64,000 bases of DNA from JAKVAV01 sp047632755 (GTDB lineage Bacteria > Bacteroidota > Bacteroidia > Flavobacteriales_D > Cryomorphaceae). The notes beneath the pieces are model-generated. The model saw only the letters and a list, made by a program, of their open reading frames with translations, did no database searches and was not told where the DNA came from. This document shows positions 9,028 to 18,292 of the stretch, one piece after another (the first letter of the stretch is position 1; the number at the start of each line of letters is the position of its first letter). The DNA is taken from positions 1 to 64,000 of the forward strand of contig JBLIDT010000013.1 in assembly GCA_047632755.1 (NCBI GenBank), written 5' to 3'. A program made the translations under genes and the position numbers.

Positions 9028-9552
9028 CTAAACGTAATAAGGCGAAATCATCAAATAAACCACCACTCCTGTGATGGCTACGTAGAGCCAAATTGGAAAA
9101 GTGATGCGGGCAATTTTACGGTGCTTGTCAAAACGTTTGGCCAATGCTCTAACGTATGTGACAAGTACCAATGGAATAATTATGATCGAGAGCAGAATAT
9201 GCGAAATCAGAAGCGTGAAATAGACTGGTCGTATCCATCCCTCTCCACCGTAAGGTGTCGAATCGCTGGTGCTGTGATACACAACGTACAAAACGAGAAA
9301 CAGGGCAGAAAAGACGATGGCCGAAGTCATGAATTTCCTATGCGTTTCAATTTTCTTATTCTTTATCGAAATAACTCCTGCAATCAGAAAAACAGCGGTC
9401 AATGCGTTTAAAGAGGCATAAATAGGTGGCAAGAAGGAAGTGTCGAATCCGTCTATTTTGACAGTAAATAAAATCGCAACCAGCACGGGTACAACTACCG
9501 ACAAGACAATAATCCACGGCTTGAATTTTTTCTCAACTGCTTCTCCCGTCAT
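9028..9552 (-). CDS. DUF420 membrane protein, probable cytochrome oxidase assembly factor
   Basis: This 174-residue protein has about five transmembrane helices and conserved polar positions inside them (THRKFM near 70, VVYHSTSD near 91, the SHILLS helix near 116 and DKHRKIAR near 142), matching DUF420. In Gram-positive bacteria the DUF420 protein CtaM is needed to mature heme-copper oxidases, and in Bacteroidota these genes lie beside SCO1 and oxidase genes as here. The His residues could bind heme or copper. Its ATG overlaps the TGA of the SCO1 gene by four bases, which suggests translational coupling. Confidence 0.85.
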   Translation of the reverse strand: MTGEAVEKKFKPWIIVLSVVVPVLVAILFTVKIDGFDTSFLPPIYASLNALTAVFLIAGVISIKNKKIETHRKFMTSAIVFSALFLVLYVVYHSTSDSTPYGGEGWIRPVYFTLLISHILLSIIIIPLVLVTYVRALAKRFDKHRKIARITFPIWLYVAITGVVVYLMISPYYV

Positions 9553-10253
9553 GAGCTCACTTTTTCTGATTCCTTTAAGGTCTCTTCTTTTTTCAACATT
9601 TTGATATCGGTCACGAGGTCATCCACTTCTTTTGAACTGGTTCCGTCATAGAAACCACGGATGTGCCGATCTCTGTCTACCAATACAAACATACTGGAAT
9701 GCAAAAATCCTCCAGGCGCACCAGAATCTTCTTGAGTGCTGAGAAGGTATCCCTGAAATCCTTGTTCGAAAATCTCTTCTTGGTCTCCTGTCACGAAAGT
9801 CCACTTCTCGAAATCGGCTCCCTCTTCTTGGCCATAGGCTAGGAGAATTTCAGGTGTGTCGTTGTTTGGATTGACCGTGTGGGATAGGAAGGATACATCG
9901 TCATAGGCCGCATCTTCCAGCATCCATTGCAATCTCGCCATCTGCTTGGTCATGATCGGACAGATGGTAGGACACGTCGTAAAGAAAAAATCCACTACCA
10001 TAATATCTCCTTCGAAATCTTCCATGGTGGTGTTCTCACCAAATTGATTCGTAAAAGAAAAGTCGGGAACTGAGTGGTAGAGGGTATCTGGAACATCAGT
10101 GCCCGCAACCGCATTTATGACTTCCTTATTTCCAAAATAAGGAAGTGTCTTGAAGCTATGATCAGACTTGCTGAGGAAGATTAATATCAACCCTGGGCCA
10201 AGCAATAAGGCGAAAAGCAATAAATATTTTCGTCTCTCAGAAGATTTATTCAT
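9549..10253 (-). CDS. SCO1/SenC copper chaperone for cytochrome oxidase
   Basis: SCO proteins deliver copper to the CuA site of oxidase subunit II. The 234-residue protein has a membrane anchor (about residues 9-27), then a thioredoxin-like domain with the copper-binding CPTICP motif (CxxxC, about 113-118) and the distal ligand His in GGFLHSSMFVLVD (about 197-209). All three copper ligands are present. The gene lies between the subunit IV-like gene and DUF420 with little or no spacing, as expected for an oxidase assembly operon. Confidence 0.93.
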   Translation of the reverse strand: MNKSSERRKYLLLFALLLGPGLILIFLSKSDHSFKTLPYFGNKEVINAVAGTDVPDTLYHSVPDFSFTNQFGENTTMEDFEGDIMVVDFFFTTCPTICPIMTKQMARLQWMLEDAAYDDVSFLSHTVNPNNDTPEILLAYGQEEGADFEKWTFVTGDQEEIFEQGFQGYLLSTQEDSGAPGGFLHSSMFVLVDRDRHIRGFYDGTSSKEVDDLVTDIKMLKKEETLKESEKVSS

Positions 10254-10256
10254 TTG

Positions 10257-10634
10257 TTATGGCTGAAATTCGCGCCATACGTCGTTCAAGTGGCTAGACT
10301 CTGTAACGCCAATAAAAAGGAGATAGAGTATAAAAATGGCGTATGGCAAGAGTACAACATATCGGAGAGACTTTCGTTCATCGCCGAGGTGCATAAAAAC
10401 AAGAACGATGTATCCTGCCTTGATCAAAGTCATTACAACAAATGACCATTTAACGACTGGCCAGAAATCTGTACCCTGCTTAATGAATATACCTAGCCCA
10501 ACTTCTACGGTTGTAATTGCCGATAAGAGAATGGTTACGAAATAAATTTTCTTTCGAATCTGCTTTCCGTGAGACTCGTCATGACGGGCATTAACTGAAT
10601 AACTGTCGTTTACGATTAGGTCGTCGCGATTCAT
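10257..10634 (-). CDS. Cytochrome c oxidase subunit IV-like (COX4 prokaryotic) protein
   Basis: A 125-residue protein with a basic N terminus and three predicted transmembrane helices (about 29-51, 61-80 and 90-112). The pattern and length match the prokaryotic subunit IV family found in caa3/aa3 oxidases. It directly follows the two subunit III genes and precedes SCO1. The second helix pair carries VFMHLGDERKSLRY, the usual cytoplasmic loop of the family. Its job is structural, stabilising the oxidase; no cofactor ligands are expected. Confidence 0.85.
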   Translation of the reverse strand: MNRDDLIVNDSYSVNARHDESHGKQIRKKIYFVTILLSAITTVEVGLGIFIKQGTDFWPVVKWSFVVMTLIKAGYIVLVFMHLGDERKSLRYVVLLPYAIFILYLLFIGVTESSHLNDVWREFQP

Positions 10635-10644
10635 AGTAGTAGAA

Positions 10645-11493
10645 TTATATCAGGTAAAAGAAAGTAAAGACGAATACCCATACCAAATCAATAAAGTGCC
10701 AGTATAGTCCAGTCTTTTCAACCATTTCGTAATGGCCGCGCTTCTCGTAGATTCCTTTACGTACACCGATGAAGACAATAATATTTATGAGCACTCCCGT
10801 AAACACGTGGAAGCCATGAAATCCAGTAATAAAAAAGAAGAAGTTCCCGTACTGAGGTGGGCCATACTCATTGATGGTCATATTGGCCCCTTGCACGTAG
10901 TTGATTCTATCGTTGAAAAGCGAAGTGGCTTTATCGCCTGAGATGATCGATTCGTTCTCTTCACCCATATTGGCAATGAGAGAAAACCCTTCTACATCGA
11001 AAGCAGTCTTTCCATGAGGTACTTCTTCGACCAAAAAATACTGTGCATTGGTATCAGTAATGATGTATCCGGCAGAACCATGTATAAAGTGACTCCACTC
11101 CCACGCTTGTGAACCCAAAAAGATGATCCCGCCCACGATCGTATAGGCTAGCCATTTGGTAACACCCTTTTTATCCATTCTATGGCCTGCTTCAACGGCT
11201 AACACCATTGTAACAGAACTAATGATGAGGATGAAAGTCATCAATGCTACATAAATAAGAGGGAAGTTTCCAGTTAATCCAGGAAGCGCGTGAAAGACCT
11301 GTTCACCAATCGGCCAAGCACCAAGGTATGCTTGACGGGCGTAGCCGTACGCAACGAGGAGACCCGAAAATGTTAAGGCATCTGAGACGAGGAAGAACCA
11401 CATCATCATTTTACCATAACTCACACTGAAAGGCGAGCGTCCGCCTCCCCAAAGAAGTGATTTATCAATAGCTTTTGTAGCTTCTCCTGCCAT
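10645..11493 (-). CDS. Cytochrome c oxidase subunit III (long paralogue)
   Basis: This 282-residue membrane protein has about five to seven helices. Typical subunit III segments include MMMWFFLVSDALTFSG (about 29-44), GSQAWEWSHFI (about 126-136) and the ending FFFITGFHGFHVFTG followed by HYEMVEKTGLYWHFIDLVWV. An extramembrane insertion of about 70 residues (about 140-210) separates the central helices. Subunit III binds lipid and stabilises the catalytic core. It lies next to a shorter paralogue at 11515-12243; such tandem subunit III pairs are usual in Bacteroidota. Confidence 0.92.
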   Translation of the reverse strand: MAGEATKAIDKSLLWGGGRSPFSVSYGKMMMWFFLVSDALTFSGLLVAYGYARQAYLGAWPIGEQVFHALPGLTGNFPLIYVALMTFILIISSVTMVLAVEAGHRMDKKGVTKWLAYTIVGGIIFLGSQAWEWSHFIHGSAGYIITDTNAQYFLVEEVPHGKTAFDVEGFSLIANMGEENESIISGDKATSLFNDRINYVQGANMTINEYGPPQYGNFFFFITGFHGFHVFTGVLINIIVFIGVRKGIYEKRGHYEMVEKTGLYWHFIDLVWVFVFTFFYLI

Positions 11494-11514
11494 TGCTCAG
11501 AATTTTTTGCAAGT

Positions 11515-12243
11515 TTAGTGAATTAAAAGCAAAAAGAACAACAAATAGAGCCAGAGTCCGTCGACAAAATGCCAGTAAATAGAGCCTAATCTCAATCTTA
11601 AATTGCTCAACCTTTTTTTCTTTCCAACCTGCGAAGCTATCAGAATACCTGCCAAGAAAAGAATCCCCCCAAGCACATGCATCAGGTGGACAAAACTTAG
11701 AATGTAAATGTAACTCGCTGTGGAGTTGCTATAAACAGCAATTTCATCCGTCAAGGGCTTTTCCTTCATCTCATCATTCGGGAGGTAATATTCACCATCC
11801 ACATAGACCAATTCTTGGCCTTGATATGAAATGGTGTAATCCTCTCCGTAGACTCCATCTAAATTATCAATGTGGCCCGAGAGGTGACTCCCTTGTCCTA
11901 GCAATTCATTCCATCCCATGTATTGGCTTGCGCCAAATCCCAAACCCAACAGTAAGGTGACACCCAGTAAGGCGGTGGCATTGCCTTCATTGCCCTTATT
12001 CGAAGCATTCACTGCCAATTTGATAGTCAAACTACTGAGTAAAATGAGAACCGTACTGATGTAAAAAGCGTCGGGCATGGATAAATTCACCCATATCTCG
12101 TTGTACGAACTTATTACGTAAGCGCTCGAAAACCCAGCAAAGAGCATTACGATACTGAAGATACCAATGTAGAGCACCATTTTTTTCGTGCGCTCATCGA
12201 TTGGAGATGACTCCATCCCCTGACTAGTTATTGAAGTTGCCAT
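11515..12243 (-). CDS. Cytochrome c oxidase subunit III (short paralogue)
   Basis: This 242-residue paralogue of the next gene has the same end signature (SFVHLMHVLGGILFLAG, then LGSIYWHFVDGLWLYLLFF). It has an N-terminal helix (MVLYIGIFSIVMLFAGFSSAYVISS begins at about residue 22) and a polar insertion between about 120 and 165. It follows ctaB after three bases. Both subunit III proteins are probably part of one oxidase with the CtaC and CtaD encoded at 45-48 kb, since no subunit I or II lies in this operon. Confidence 0.91.
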   Translation of the reverse strand: MATSITSQGMESSPIDERTKKMVLYIGIFSIVMLFAGFSSAYVISSYNEIWVNLSMPDAFYISTVLILLSSLTIKLAVNASNKGNEGNATALLGVTLLLGLGFGASQYMGWNELLGQGSHLSGHIDNLDGVYGEDYTISYQGQELVYVDGEYYLPNDEMKEKPLTDEIAVYSNSTASYIYILSFVHLMHVLGGILFLAGILIASQVGKKKRLSNLRLRLGSIYWHFVDGLWLYLLFFLLLIH

Positions 12244-12246
12244 AAA

Positions 12247-13137
12247 TTAAAATTTGTCGAATAATAAAATCAACTGAGCGATAGGCAAGTAGAAGAACGA
12301 AGCAAACATAACTGTTCGAGCAGATTTGTCTGATTTCATTCTGAGTAGTTTGAAGGCTGGTATTGCAAATGCAATTCCTGCCACAGCTAAAGCTCCAGCG
12401 GCTATAGGCCCAATCAGATCAAATGCCCAAGGCAAAAGGGAAACTGGGATTAAGAACAAGGCGTAGAGTAAAGTTAAAAAAGCACTTTGCCCATCTTTTC
12501 CTTTTGAAGGAAGAAGATGGTATCCTGCTCTTTTGTAATCCTCGTGAGAAACCCATGCAATGGCCCAAAAGTGAGGAAACTGCCACATAAACTGCGAGGC
12601 AAATAAGAGTCCAGCATAGAGATCAAAAGCGGCAGTAGCGGCTACATAGCCAAGCATTGGTGGTATAGCACCAGGAAATGCTCCCACCAAAACAGCAATC
12701 GAAGAATATCTTTTTAGCGGAGTGTAAATCAACACGTAACTGAAAAGTGCCAATGCACCCAAAACAGCTGCGAGCTGATTGAACATAAAGTAGAGAAGAG
12801 CTAAACCAACGGCACCCATTGCTGTAGCAAGGAGAATTGCCTCGATCACGCTCATCGTTCCCTGAGGAAGAGGTCTATTCTTGGTGCGGTTCATTAGCGC
12901 ATCGACGTCTCGCTCAATAACTTGATTGAAACCGTTTGAGGCTCCAGTCACCAGAACGCCACTCAACGAAAGCCAAAAAACCTCCATCCAAGAAAAGTTA
13001 ACCGCCCCGATACCGTATCCAATAATAGAGGAGATCACTACCAAAGAAGTTAGTCGCAACTTAGTGAAAGCAGCGTAAGCCTCAAGCTTAGCTTTTATGG
13101 TGTCTGGAAAAGATTTCAATGCGGAATTGACTAGCAT
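12247..13137 (-). CDS. ctaB: Protoheme IX farnesyltransferase (heme o synthase)
   Basis: CtaB attaches a farnesyl group to heme b to make heme o, the precursor of heme a. The 296-residue protein has about nine helices and the UbiA-type prenyl diphosphate motif GFNQVIERDVDALMNRTKNR (about 84-103) plus the second motif YTPLKRYSSIAVLVGAFPGA. The longest frame starts with TTG at 13161, but the promoter box at 13159-13166 overlaps that codon, so ATG at 13137 is chosen. It is the first gene of the oxidase assembly operon that runs to metH. Confidence 0.94.
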   Translation of the reverse strand: MLVNSALKSFPDTIKAKLEAYAAFTKLRLTSLVVISSIIGYGIGAVNFSWMEVFWLSLSGVLVTGASNGFNQVIERDVDALMNRTKNRPLPQGTMSVIEAILLATAMGAVGLALLYFMFNQLAAVLGALALFSYVLIYTPLKRYSSIAVLVGAFPGAIPPMLGYVAATAAFDLYAGLLFASQFMWQFPHFWAIAWVSHEDYKRAGYHLLPSKGKDGQSAFLTLLYALFLIPVSLLPWAFDLIGPIAAGALAVAGIAFAIPAFKLLRMKSDKSARTVMFASFFYLPIAQLILLFDKF

Positions 13138-13158
13138 TTGATCAAAAAATTTCGAGGG

Positions 13159-13166
13159 CAAAGATA
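13159..13166 (-). promoter_or_regulatory. Promoter -7 box for the ctaB-cox-metH operon
   Basis: The minus strand reads TATCTTTG, a full match to TAnnTTTG, 21 bases before the ctaB ATG at 13137. A -33 element is not clear. If used, the operon's leader is only about 15 bases. Confidence 0.5.
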
Positions 13167-13188
13167 CTTATTTTTTGAGGACGCTTCC

Positions 13189-14709
13189 TTAAAAGTCCTT
13201 GTAGGATCGGAAGAGTTCTGTAGCAAAACGAACACCAAAGATGTGCTCGTTGTTTATTCTTGAGCCTTCTTGATCCAATCGACGGTAGGTGTAATAGGCC
13301 GAAGCTCTCAAATTTATTTTTCGATTCAGGATCATCCCTGCCGCGAGTCTTTGATAAAATAATTCAGACTGAACACCTTGACCAATTTCATTTCCATATA
13401 TCTCGGCGGGGTTGACATAACTTCGGTAGATGTCACCGCCCAAGTTTAATGAATCAGGATCCCTTCCGTAAAGGGCGTAGTTCCACTGGCCTTCAAAAAA
13501 CCAATTGTCTTTTTCGTAATAGGCTTGAATCAGCCCTTCGTAAAAATTAGCACCCAATGGGTGAGCTAGAGGTTGATTGAAGTGTCCGAAGTTTTGTAAA
13601 ACACTCCCATGGGTATACGTGAAAGGTCTCGCCAAATTGAATTCTCCTCGCAGAAAAGACTTCTCCAGACCAAAAACATCGAAAGACTTGAAGCCAATCT
13701 GCGCTCCCCACTTGTTTCCCCACCAGCCATCTCGCGCGCGGAATTCGCTGAGGAGAAATTCATCGAATACAATCTGCCCATATAGCATAGTGCTGGAACT
13801 AGCCTTAAAAGACAGGTCCATTCCTATGATTGCATTATCAGGAGAACCGATGGAAAACTCTACTGGCCGATAGAAAATAATGGGATTCAGGTAATTTGGA
13901 TCAAAGCCTCTCTCAGATAAAGTATCGCTACCCTGCCAAATGATGGTTTCAAAAAGACCCACGTTGAATCTCGGTGAGATGGCCCAATTGAAATAATGAG
14001 TGGAAGAAAACTTATTGCGGTAAGATGAGGGATCCGAGGGATCGGTAGAAATATCTTGAAGTGCGCTGAAAAGATTGATGTACTTAATGTTCCAGACGTT
14101 AGTCTCAATTTTAAAATAAGGATAATTGTATGCTACATCACTCAGGAAGAGAGACCGATGGCCATTTCCAAAAAAATTCTTTCCATATCCCAATTCGAAG
14201 TTGAAGATCTCACTAGCCTTAAAATTTAATGCGGCCGTTGGCATTATAAAAACGGTACCCCTCGAAGAAAGATTTCTACCACGAGAAGGCAGAATACCCA
14301 AGCTATCGCTAAAAACATTGATGTACTGAGGTTGAGCCAATACGCCGCCTATGAAGTCCACGTTTAATTTGAACTTCCCTTTTGTGGCAGAAAGAGCAAA
14401 ACCTGCGCTCGCCTCATAAATAGCATCGGCCTGTGTAGAGTATCCGCCTTCCAATTGAACGATTGGGAGAATTCCAAAACTAGCTTTACCAGAGTCTGGT
14501 TTTGACCAAAAGTCAAAATCAGATGAACCAAGAAATAAAGAAGGGTTTAATTCTGGAACGGCATCGTACCAGCGACTCTGAACGGATGTGAATGATCTTT
14601 GAGAAATCGAGTATTCTTCTTGATTTTCGAGGAATAAACCTTGAGAACTCGCGTGGCCTGAAATACCAAGTAGGGCTGCAACGACAAAGAATCTAAGCCT
14701 CCTTAGCAT
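13189..14709 (-). CDS. Wzi-like outer-membrane beta-barrel protein (second copy)
   Basis: A 506-residue protein with a signal peptide (MLRRLRFFVVAALLGISGHASSQ cut after SSQ) and a C terminus ending in Phe, as in outer-membrane barrels. It shares GNGHRSLFLSDVAYNYPY (about 185-202) with the gene at 15834-17354, where the matching segment is GHGYRSLLLSDNAHNYPF, and both are 506 residues long. The layout resembles capsule-assembly Wzi-family proteins and the Flavobacterium gliding protein RemB; I cannot decide between these by eye. The start is ATG at 14709, 17 bases inside the end of the transferase gene. It is the last gene of the gmd operon and probably binds or exports the surface glycan made by that set. 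Confidence 0.75.
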   Translation of the reverse strand: MLRRLRFFVVAALLGISGHASSQGLFLENQEEYSISQRSFTSVQSRWYDAVPELNPSLFLGSSDFDFWSKPDSGKASFGILPIVQLEGGYSTQADAIYEASAGFALSATKGKFKLNVDFIGGVLAQPQYINVFSDSLGILPSRGRNLSSRGTVFIMPTAALNFKASEIFNFELGYGKNFFGNGHRSLFLSDVAYNYPYFKIETNVWNIKYINLFSALQDISTDPSDPSSYRNKFSSTHYFNWAISPRFNVGLFETIIWQGSDTLSERGFDPNYLNPIIFYRPVEFSIGSPDNAIIGMDLSFKASSSTMLYGQIVFDEFLLSEFRARDGWWGNKWGAQIGFKSFDVFGLEKSFLRGEFNLARPFTYTHGSVLQNFGHFNQPLAHPLGANFYEGLIQAYYEKDNWFFEGQWNYALYGRDPDSLNLGGDIYRSYVNPAEIYGNEIGQGVQSELFYQRLAAGMILNRKINLRASAYYTYRRLDQEGSRINNEHIFGVRFATELFRSYKDF

Positions 14710-15805
14710 TGGAAACCTTTCCTTTTGATTTCCAAAATCTGAATAAGAATACGGTGTGAACAAGGGCAATACTTATCAGCAACATTGAGAAAAAGGTAAT
14801 CGTAGGGCTGTAGCCCTTAAATCCTAGTGATATTAATGGCACAGAGATAACGATCAAATATAAGTACAAAGCGGTAAAGCCATGGCTAAACCCACTGTCT
14901 ATAAGTTGGTGGTGAATATGATTTCTATCGGGCGAAAAAGGCGATCTTCCTCTTAACAATCTAAGAGTAAAAACCCTCAAAGTATCTACGAGTGGATAAG
15001 CCAAAACACTTAATGCAAAAACTGCTGCCGATACATTTTCAGTCCATCCATCGAGAAGCCTGGTATCGGTCTCGATGCATTTCATAGCCATGACAAATAC
15101 GAAAGCACCAATAAATAGAGATCCCGAATCTCCCATAAAAATCTTGGCGGGAGAAAAATTGAAAACAAGAAATCCTCCCAGCGATCCAACCAATACAAAT
15201 GCCATCATGCTCAAATCGTACTGATAAGTGCCGTAAAACCAAAGGCCAAAATAAACGGAACAGATAAAGCCTGTCCCAGCGGCTAAACCATCACTACCAT
15301 CGATAAGGTTGATCGCATTTACAACAACAACGTATGAAAAAACGGAAAGACCAACACTGGCCCAATAGGGGATTTCCTCCATACCGAATACGCCATGCAT
15401 TCCCATTATTCTGATGTCTGCCATGACTACCAGAATAAAACCCACGATGATATGACCTATCAGCTTTTTCATTGGTGCCACACCAATGATGTCATCCTTT
15501 ACACCTATAAAGAACAGCAGTATTGTCGCCGCAATCAAAAACTTAAAGTCATTTACCGATTCGGAAAAATGATGCAAACTCCCGAAATAGCTCAAATTAT
15601 CCGAAGGAAACCAAAGTGCGTAAGCGAAGATACTGGCGGCGAAAATGATAATCCCACCTATAGTAGGCGTACTTTTTCGATGCTTCTTTCTCCCCTCGTT
15701 TGGATTGTCCAAGAGCTTCTTCAACTCTGCCACCTTGATTAGCGAAGGCGTAGTTAGAAGAACGACAAAAAAAGATGTCACAAAACCTAGGACAATCTCC
15801 TTCAT
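14693..15805 (-). CDS. WecA-like undecaprenyl-phosphate sugar-1-phosphate transferase
   Basis: This 370-residue polytopic protein starts lipid-linked glycan synthesis by moving a sugar-phosphate (often GlcNAc-1-P) from a UDP-sugar to undecaprenyl phosphate at the inner membrane. It shows the family's motifs: HRKSTPTIGGIIIF (about 42-55), GVKDDIIGVAPMKKL (about 101-115), NAINLIDGSDGLAAG (about 163-177), KIFMGDSGSLF (about 222-232) and DRNHIHHQLIDSGFSH (about 293-308). The HIHH motif is typical of the WecA branch rather than MraY. It lies between two Wzi-like barrel genes in an operon that also makes GDP-fucose. Confidence 0.92.
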   Translation of the reverse strand: MKEIVLGFVTSFFVVLLTTPSLIKVAELKKLLDNPNEGRKKHRKSTPTIGGIIIFAASIFAYALWFPSDNLSYFGSLHHFSESVNDFKFLIAATILLFFIGVKDDIIGVAPMKKLIGHIIVGFILVVMADIRIMGMHGVFGMEEIPYWASVGLSVFSYVVVVNAINLIDGSDGLAAGTGFICSVYFGLWFYGTYQYDLSMMAFVLVGSLGGFLVFNFSPAKIFMGDSGSLFIGAFVFVMAMKCIETDTRLLDGWTENVSAAVFALSVLAYPLVDTLRVFTLRLLRGRSPFSPDRNHIHHQLIDSGFSHGFTALYLYLIVISVPLISLGFKGYSPTITFFSMLLISIALVHTVFLFRFWKSKGKVSNAKEA

Positions 15806-15833
15806 AAAGTCATCGTGTTAAGTAAAAATGATC

Positions 15834-17354
15834 TCAAAAGTCGCGATAAATATTGGACAACGTCGTTCTGATTCCCATATACCAAAATCCATTTGCACCA
15901 TCGTCATTCTCTAAGCTCTCATTTCGGTATGTATATCCACCGTATACTTGAAAGTTTGCGCTTGGATTGAAGACATAACCCAATTGGAGGTCTGTATTTA
16001 AAACCTCCGAAGAACTCACCGCCGATGAAAGTTCATCCTCGATATCTGAATTCACGTAGACCGATTTCAAACGGCCAAAAATTCGATTGTGGTAGTAAGT
16101 GACTATACAAACCACCTCTGAAAAATCCCTTCCAAGCACATGGCCAAGGGGTTGATTAAAGTGATAGGCAGATTGGAGATTATCTGGAGCGCGAGTAGCC
16201 GAGTTATTCGATTGATTGTATTCAGCCTGAATGTCAAAGCGATCAAAAACTCCCGACCAGCGACCTCCTATTTGAAAACCATCTAGATTAACCTGAGAGC
16301 TGTTCGATAGCACCTGGCCATAAACTTTGATGGTGGGAATAACGAACCATGCAGCGTTGAGGCCGATTCTAGCATTGTTTTCTTCGTCATCTAAACCGAG
16401 TATGGCAGAATTTACACCGGGAATAGGTATCAAAGCTCTGTAGTCAAAGGGCTGACTTCCCAAACTATCGTCAAAAACTTTCCAAATCACTTCTTCAAAA
16501 AGGCCAACCTCAAGATTGGGGAGCGGCTTAAAAGACAGGTAATTCCAAGAAGCCACCTTCCTTTTAAATATAGCCTCTGGGGCCTCTCCTTGCGGCAATC
16601 TTTCCAAATTTTGTAGTAAAGCTAGCGTATAGCGGTGTTGAATTTGTCCTTCTAGGGCGTCTATTTCGTATGAAGCGAAAGGATAATTGTGTGCATTATC
16701 AGAAAGAAGAAGTGACCGATACCCATGACCAATAAACTGCTTAAAATGACCAAAGGATAAATTCAGCCAGTCGGTGGCCTCAATTCCAACGAAACCGCTA
16801 GCCATGCTGTAATCATACCCTACTTCACCGAACGGTTTGATTCGCCCAGATCCTGGGAAGACGAGTGTCGAGTCTACAAATCTGTTGATGTAGCCTGGAT
16901 ATCTCCCTTGATTTTCTTTGAAATCAGCGTAGAAATAGACCTCCTTACCAATCTCGCCTTGAACAACAAAACCACGCGTGTTTTGAAAGAGAGAATTCTT
17001 TTGTCTGTCAGCACTGATTTGATCGATTGTTTCACCACCGACACCAAAATCGAACAAAAAGTCAGCGTAAATCTTGAAGTCAGGTTTATCGAGTTCGATC
17101 AGATGCGCACTAAAAATTTTCTGTGTGAGTTTGTAATAGTACTCTGTTGTGTCCTTGGCAAATCCTGGAACCTGAGAAACATCGGCATCCCTTAACAAAA
17201 CAGGTTTTGCACCGCTATGAACTGAGGCCTGTGCACCAAGACCGACTCGGTCTTGCCTGAGCTGAGAGAGCCTGTCAAAAGGAAGGATGTATCCTTGGGA
17301 AAAAGAACCACTCCCGAGCGCGCACAAAACCAGAATGAGGGTGTACCTCAACAT
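15834..17354 (-). CDS. Wzi-like outer-membrane beta-barrel protein (first copy)
   Basis: A 506-residue paralogue of the 13189-14709 gene, with a signal peptide (MLRYTLILVLCALGSGSFSQ), repeated amphipathic strands and a terminal Phe (NIYRDF). The shared GHGYRSLLLSDNAHNYPF block sits near residues 210-228. It starts two bases after the fcl stop, so it is cotranscribed with gmd and fcl. Wzi proteins bind capsule to the outer membrane; RemB-type gliding proteins of Flavobacterium are an alternative. The two copies differ widely outside the conserved block, so this is not a recent duplication. Confidence 0.76.
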   Translation of the reverse strand: MLRYTLILVLCALGSGSFSQGYILPFDRLSQLRQDRVGLGAQASVHSGAKPVLLRDADVSQVPGFAKDTTEYYYKLTQKIFSAHLIELDKPDFKIYADFLFDFGVGGETIDQISADRQKNSLFQNTRGFVVQGEIGKEVYFYADFKENQGRYPGYINRFVDSTLVFPGSGRIKPFGEVGYDYSMASGFVGIEATDWLNLSFGHFKQFIGHGYRSLLLSDNAHNYPFASYEIDALEGQIQHRYTLALLQNLERLPQGEAPEAIFKRKVASWNYLSFKPLPNLEVGLFEEVIWKVFDDSLGSQPFDYRALIPIPGVNSAILGLDDEENNARIGLNAAWFVIPTIKVYGQVLSNSSQVNLDGFQIGGRWSGVFDRFDIQAEYNQSNNSATRAPDNLQSAYHFNQPLGHVLGRDFSEVVCIVTYYHNRIFGRLKSVYVNSDIEDELSSAVSSSEVLNTDLQLGYVFNPSANFQVYGGYTYRNESLENDDGANGFWYMGIRTTLSNIYRDF

Positions 17355-17356
17355 AA

Positions 17357-18292
17357 TTAAGCTTTAACTAAAGATGCTTTGAAATCTTCGTAGACCATCT
17401 TTATTCCTTTTTCCAAATGAATTTGAGCTGTCCATCCAAGTTGGTTGATTCTGGAAACATCCATGAGTTTCCGGGGTGTCCCATCGGGTTTTGATCGATC
17501 AAATTTAAGACTACCCTCGAAGCCTACGATTTGGGCTATTAGATTTGCTAGATCAGAAATTGAGATGTCCTCGCCTATTCCCACATTCACAAAATCCTTA
17601 CCATCGTAATTCTCCATTAAGAAGACGCAGGCCCCCGCCATATCATCCACATGGAGAAATTCTCTTTTAGGCGTACCCGAGCCCCAAATTTCCACCTCGC
17701 TAGAACCTGAATCCTGAGCTTCGTGAAACTTGCGCATGAGCGCGGGTAAAACGTGGGAATTCTTTAAATCGTAGTTGTCATTTGGCCCGTAAAGATTGGT
17801 AGGCATTGCCGAAATAAAATTGCATCCATACTGATCTCGATAAGCCTCGCACAGCTTTATTCCCGCAATTTTCGCGATCGCATAGGGCTCATTTGTAGGC
17901 TCCAGAACTCCCGTAAGTAAATATTCTTCTTTAAGTGGCTGTGGCGCCAGCTTTGGGTAGATACACGATGAACCCAAGAAGAGAAGCTTCTTCACTCCTG
18001 CTATGTAGGATTCGTTTATTACGTTTAGCTCTATCGCTAAATTATCGTGCAGAAATTCCGCTCTAAAGGTGTTATTTGCTTGGATTCCACCAACTTTTGC
18101 GGCAGCCAAAAAAACATATTCGGGTTGTTCGTCTTCAAAAAAGGCAGCAACCGCAGTTCTGTCTCTCAAATCGAGTTCGGAAGAAGTTTTTCCAATAAGA
18201 TTGGTGTATCCTGATTCGCGTAGGGCACGAAAAATCGCACTACCGACCATTCCCCGATGTCCTGCTACGTATATTTTAGCTTCTTTATTCAC
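17357..18292 (-). CDS. fcl: GDP-L-fucose synthase
   Basis: Fcl epimerises and reduces GDP-4-keto-6-deoxymannose to GDP-L-fucose with NADPH. The 311-residue protein has the Rossmann start VAGHRGMVGSAIFRAL (about 9-24), the family's LGSSCIYPK segment (about 106-114) and the catalytic Tyr-Lys pair in EPYAIAKIAG (about 135-144). The start codon is GTG at 18292, which shares its first base with the TAG of gmd, so the two are translationally coupled. Together with Gmd it forms the whole route from GDP-mannose to GDP-fucose for the glycan made by this operon. Confidence 0.96.
   Translation of the reverse strand: MNKEAKIYVAGHRGMVGSAIFRALRESGYTNLIGKTSSELDLRDRTAVAAFFEDEQPEYVFLAAAKVGGIQANNTFRAEFLHDNLAIELNVINESYIAGVKKLLFLGSSCIYPKLAPQPLKEEYLLTGVLEPTNEPYAIAKIAGIKLCEAYRDQYGCNFISAMPTNLYGPNDNYDLKNSHVLPALMRKFHEAQDSGSSEVEIWGSGTPKREFLHVDDMAGACVFLMENYDGKDFVNVGIGEDISISDLANLIAQIVGFEGSLKFDRSKPDGTPRKLMDVSRINQLGWTAQIHLEKGIKMVYEDFKASLVKA

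Noticed and set aside
8730..9030. A cobalamin riboswitch before metH
   Set aside because: The gap is only 18 bases after the small membrane gene and there is no B12-box-like sequence; metH is inside an operon.
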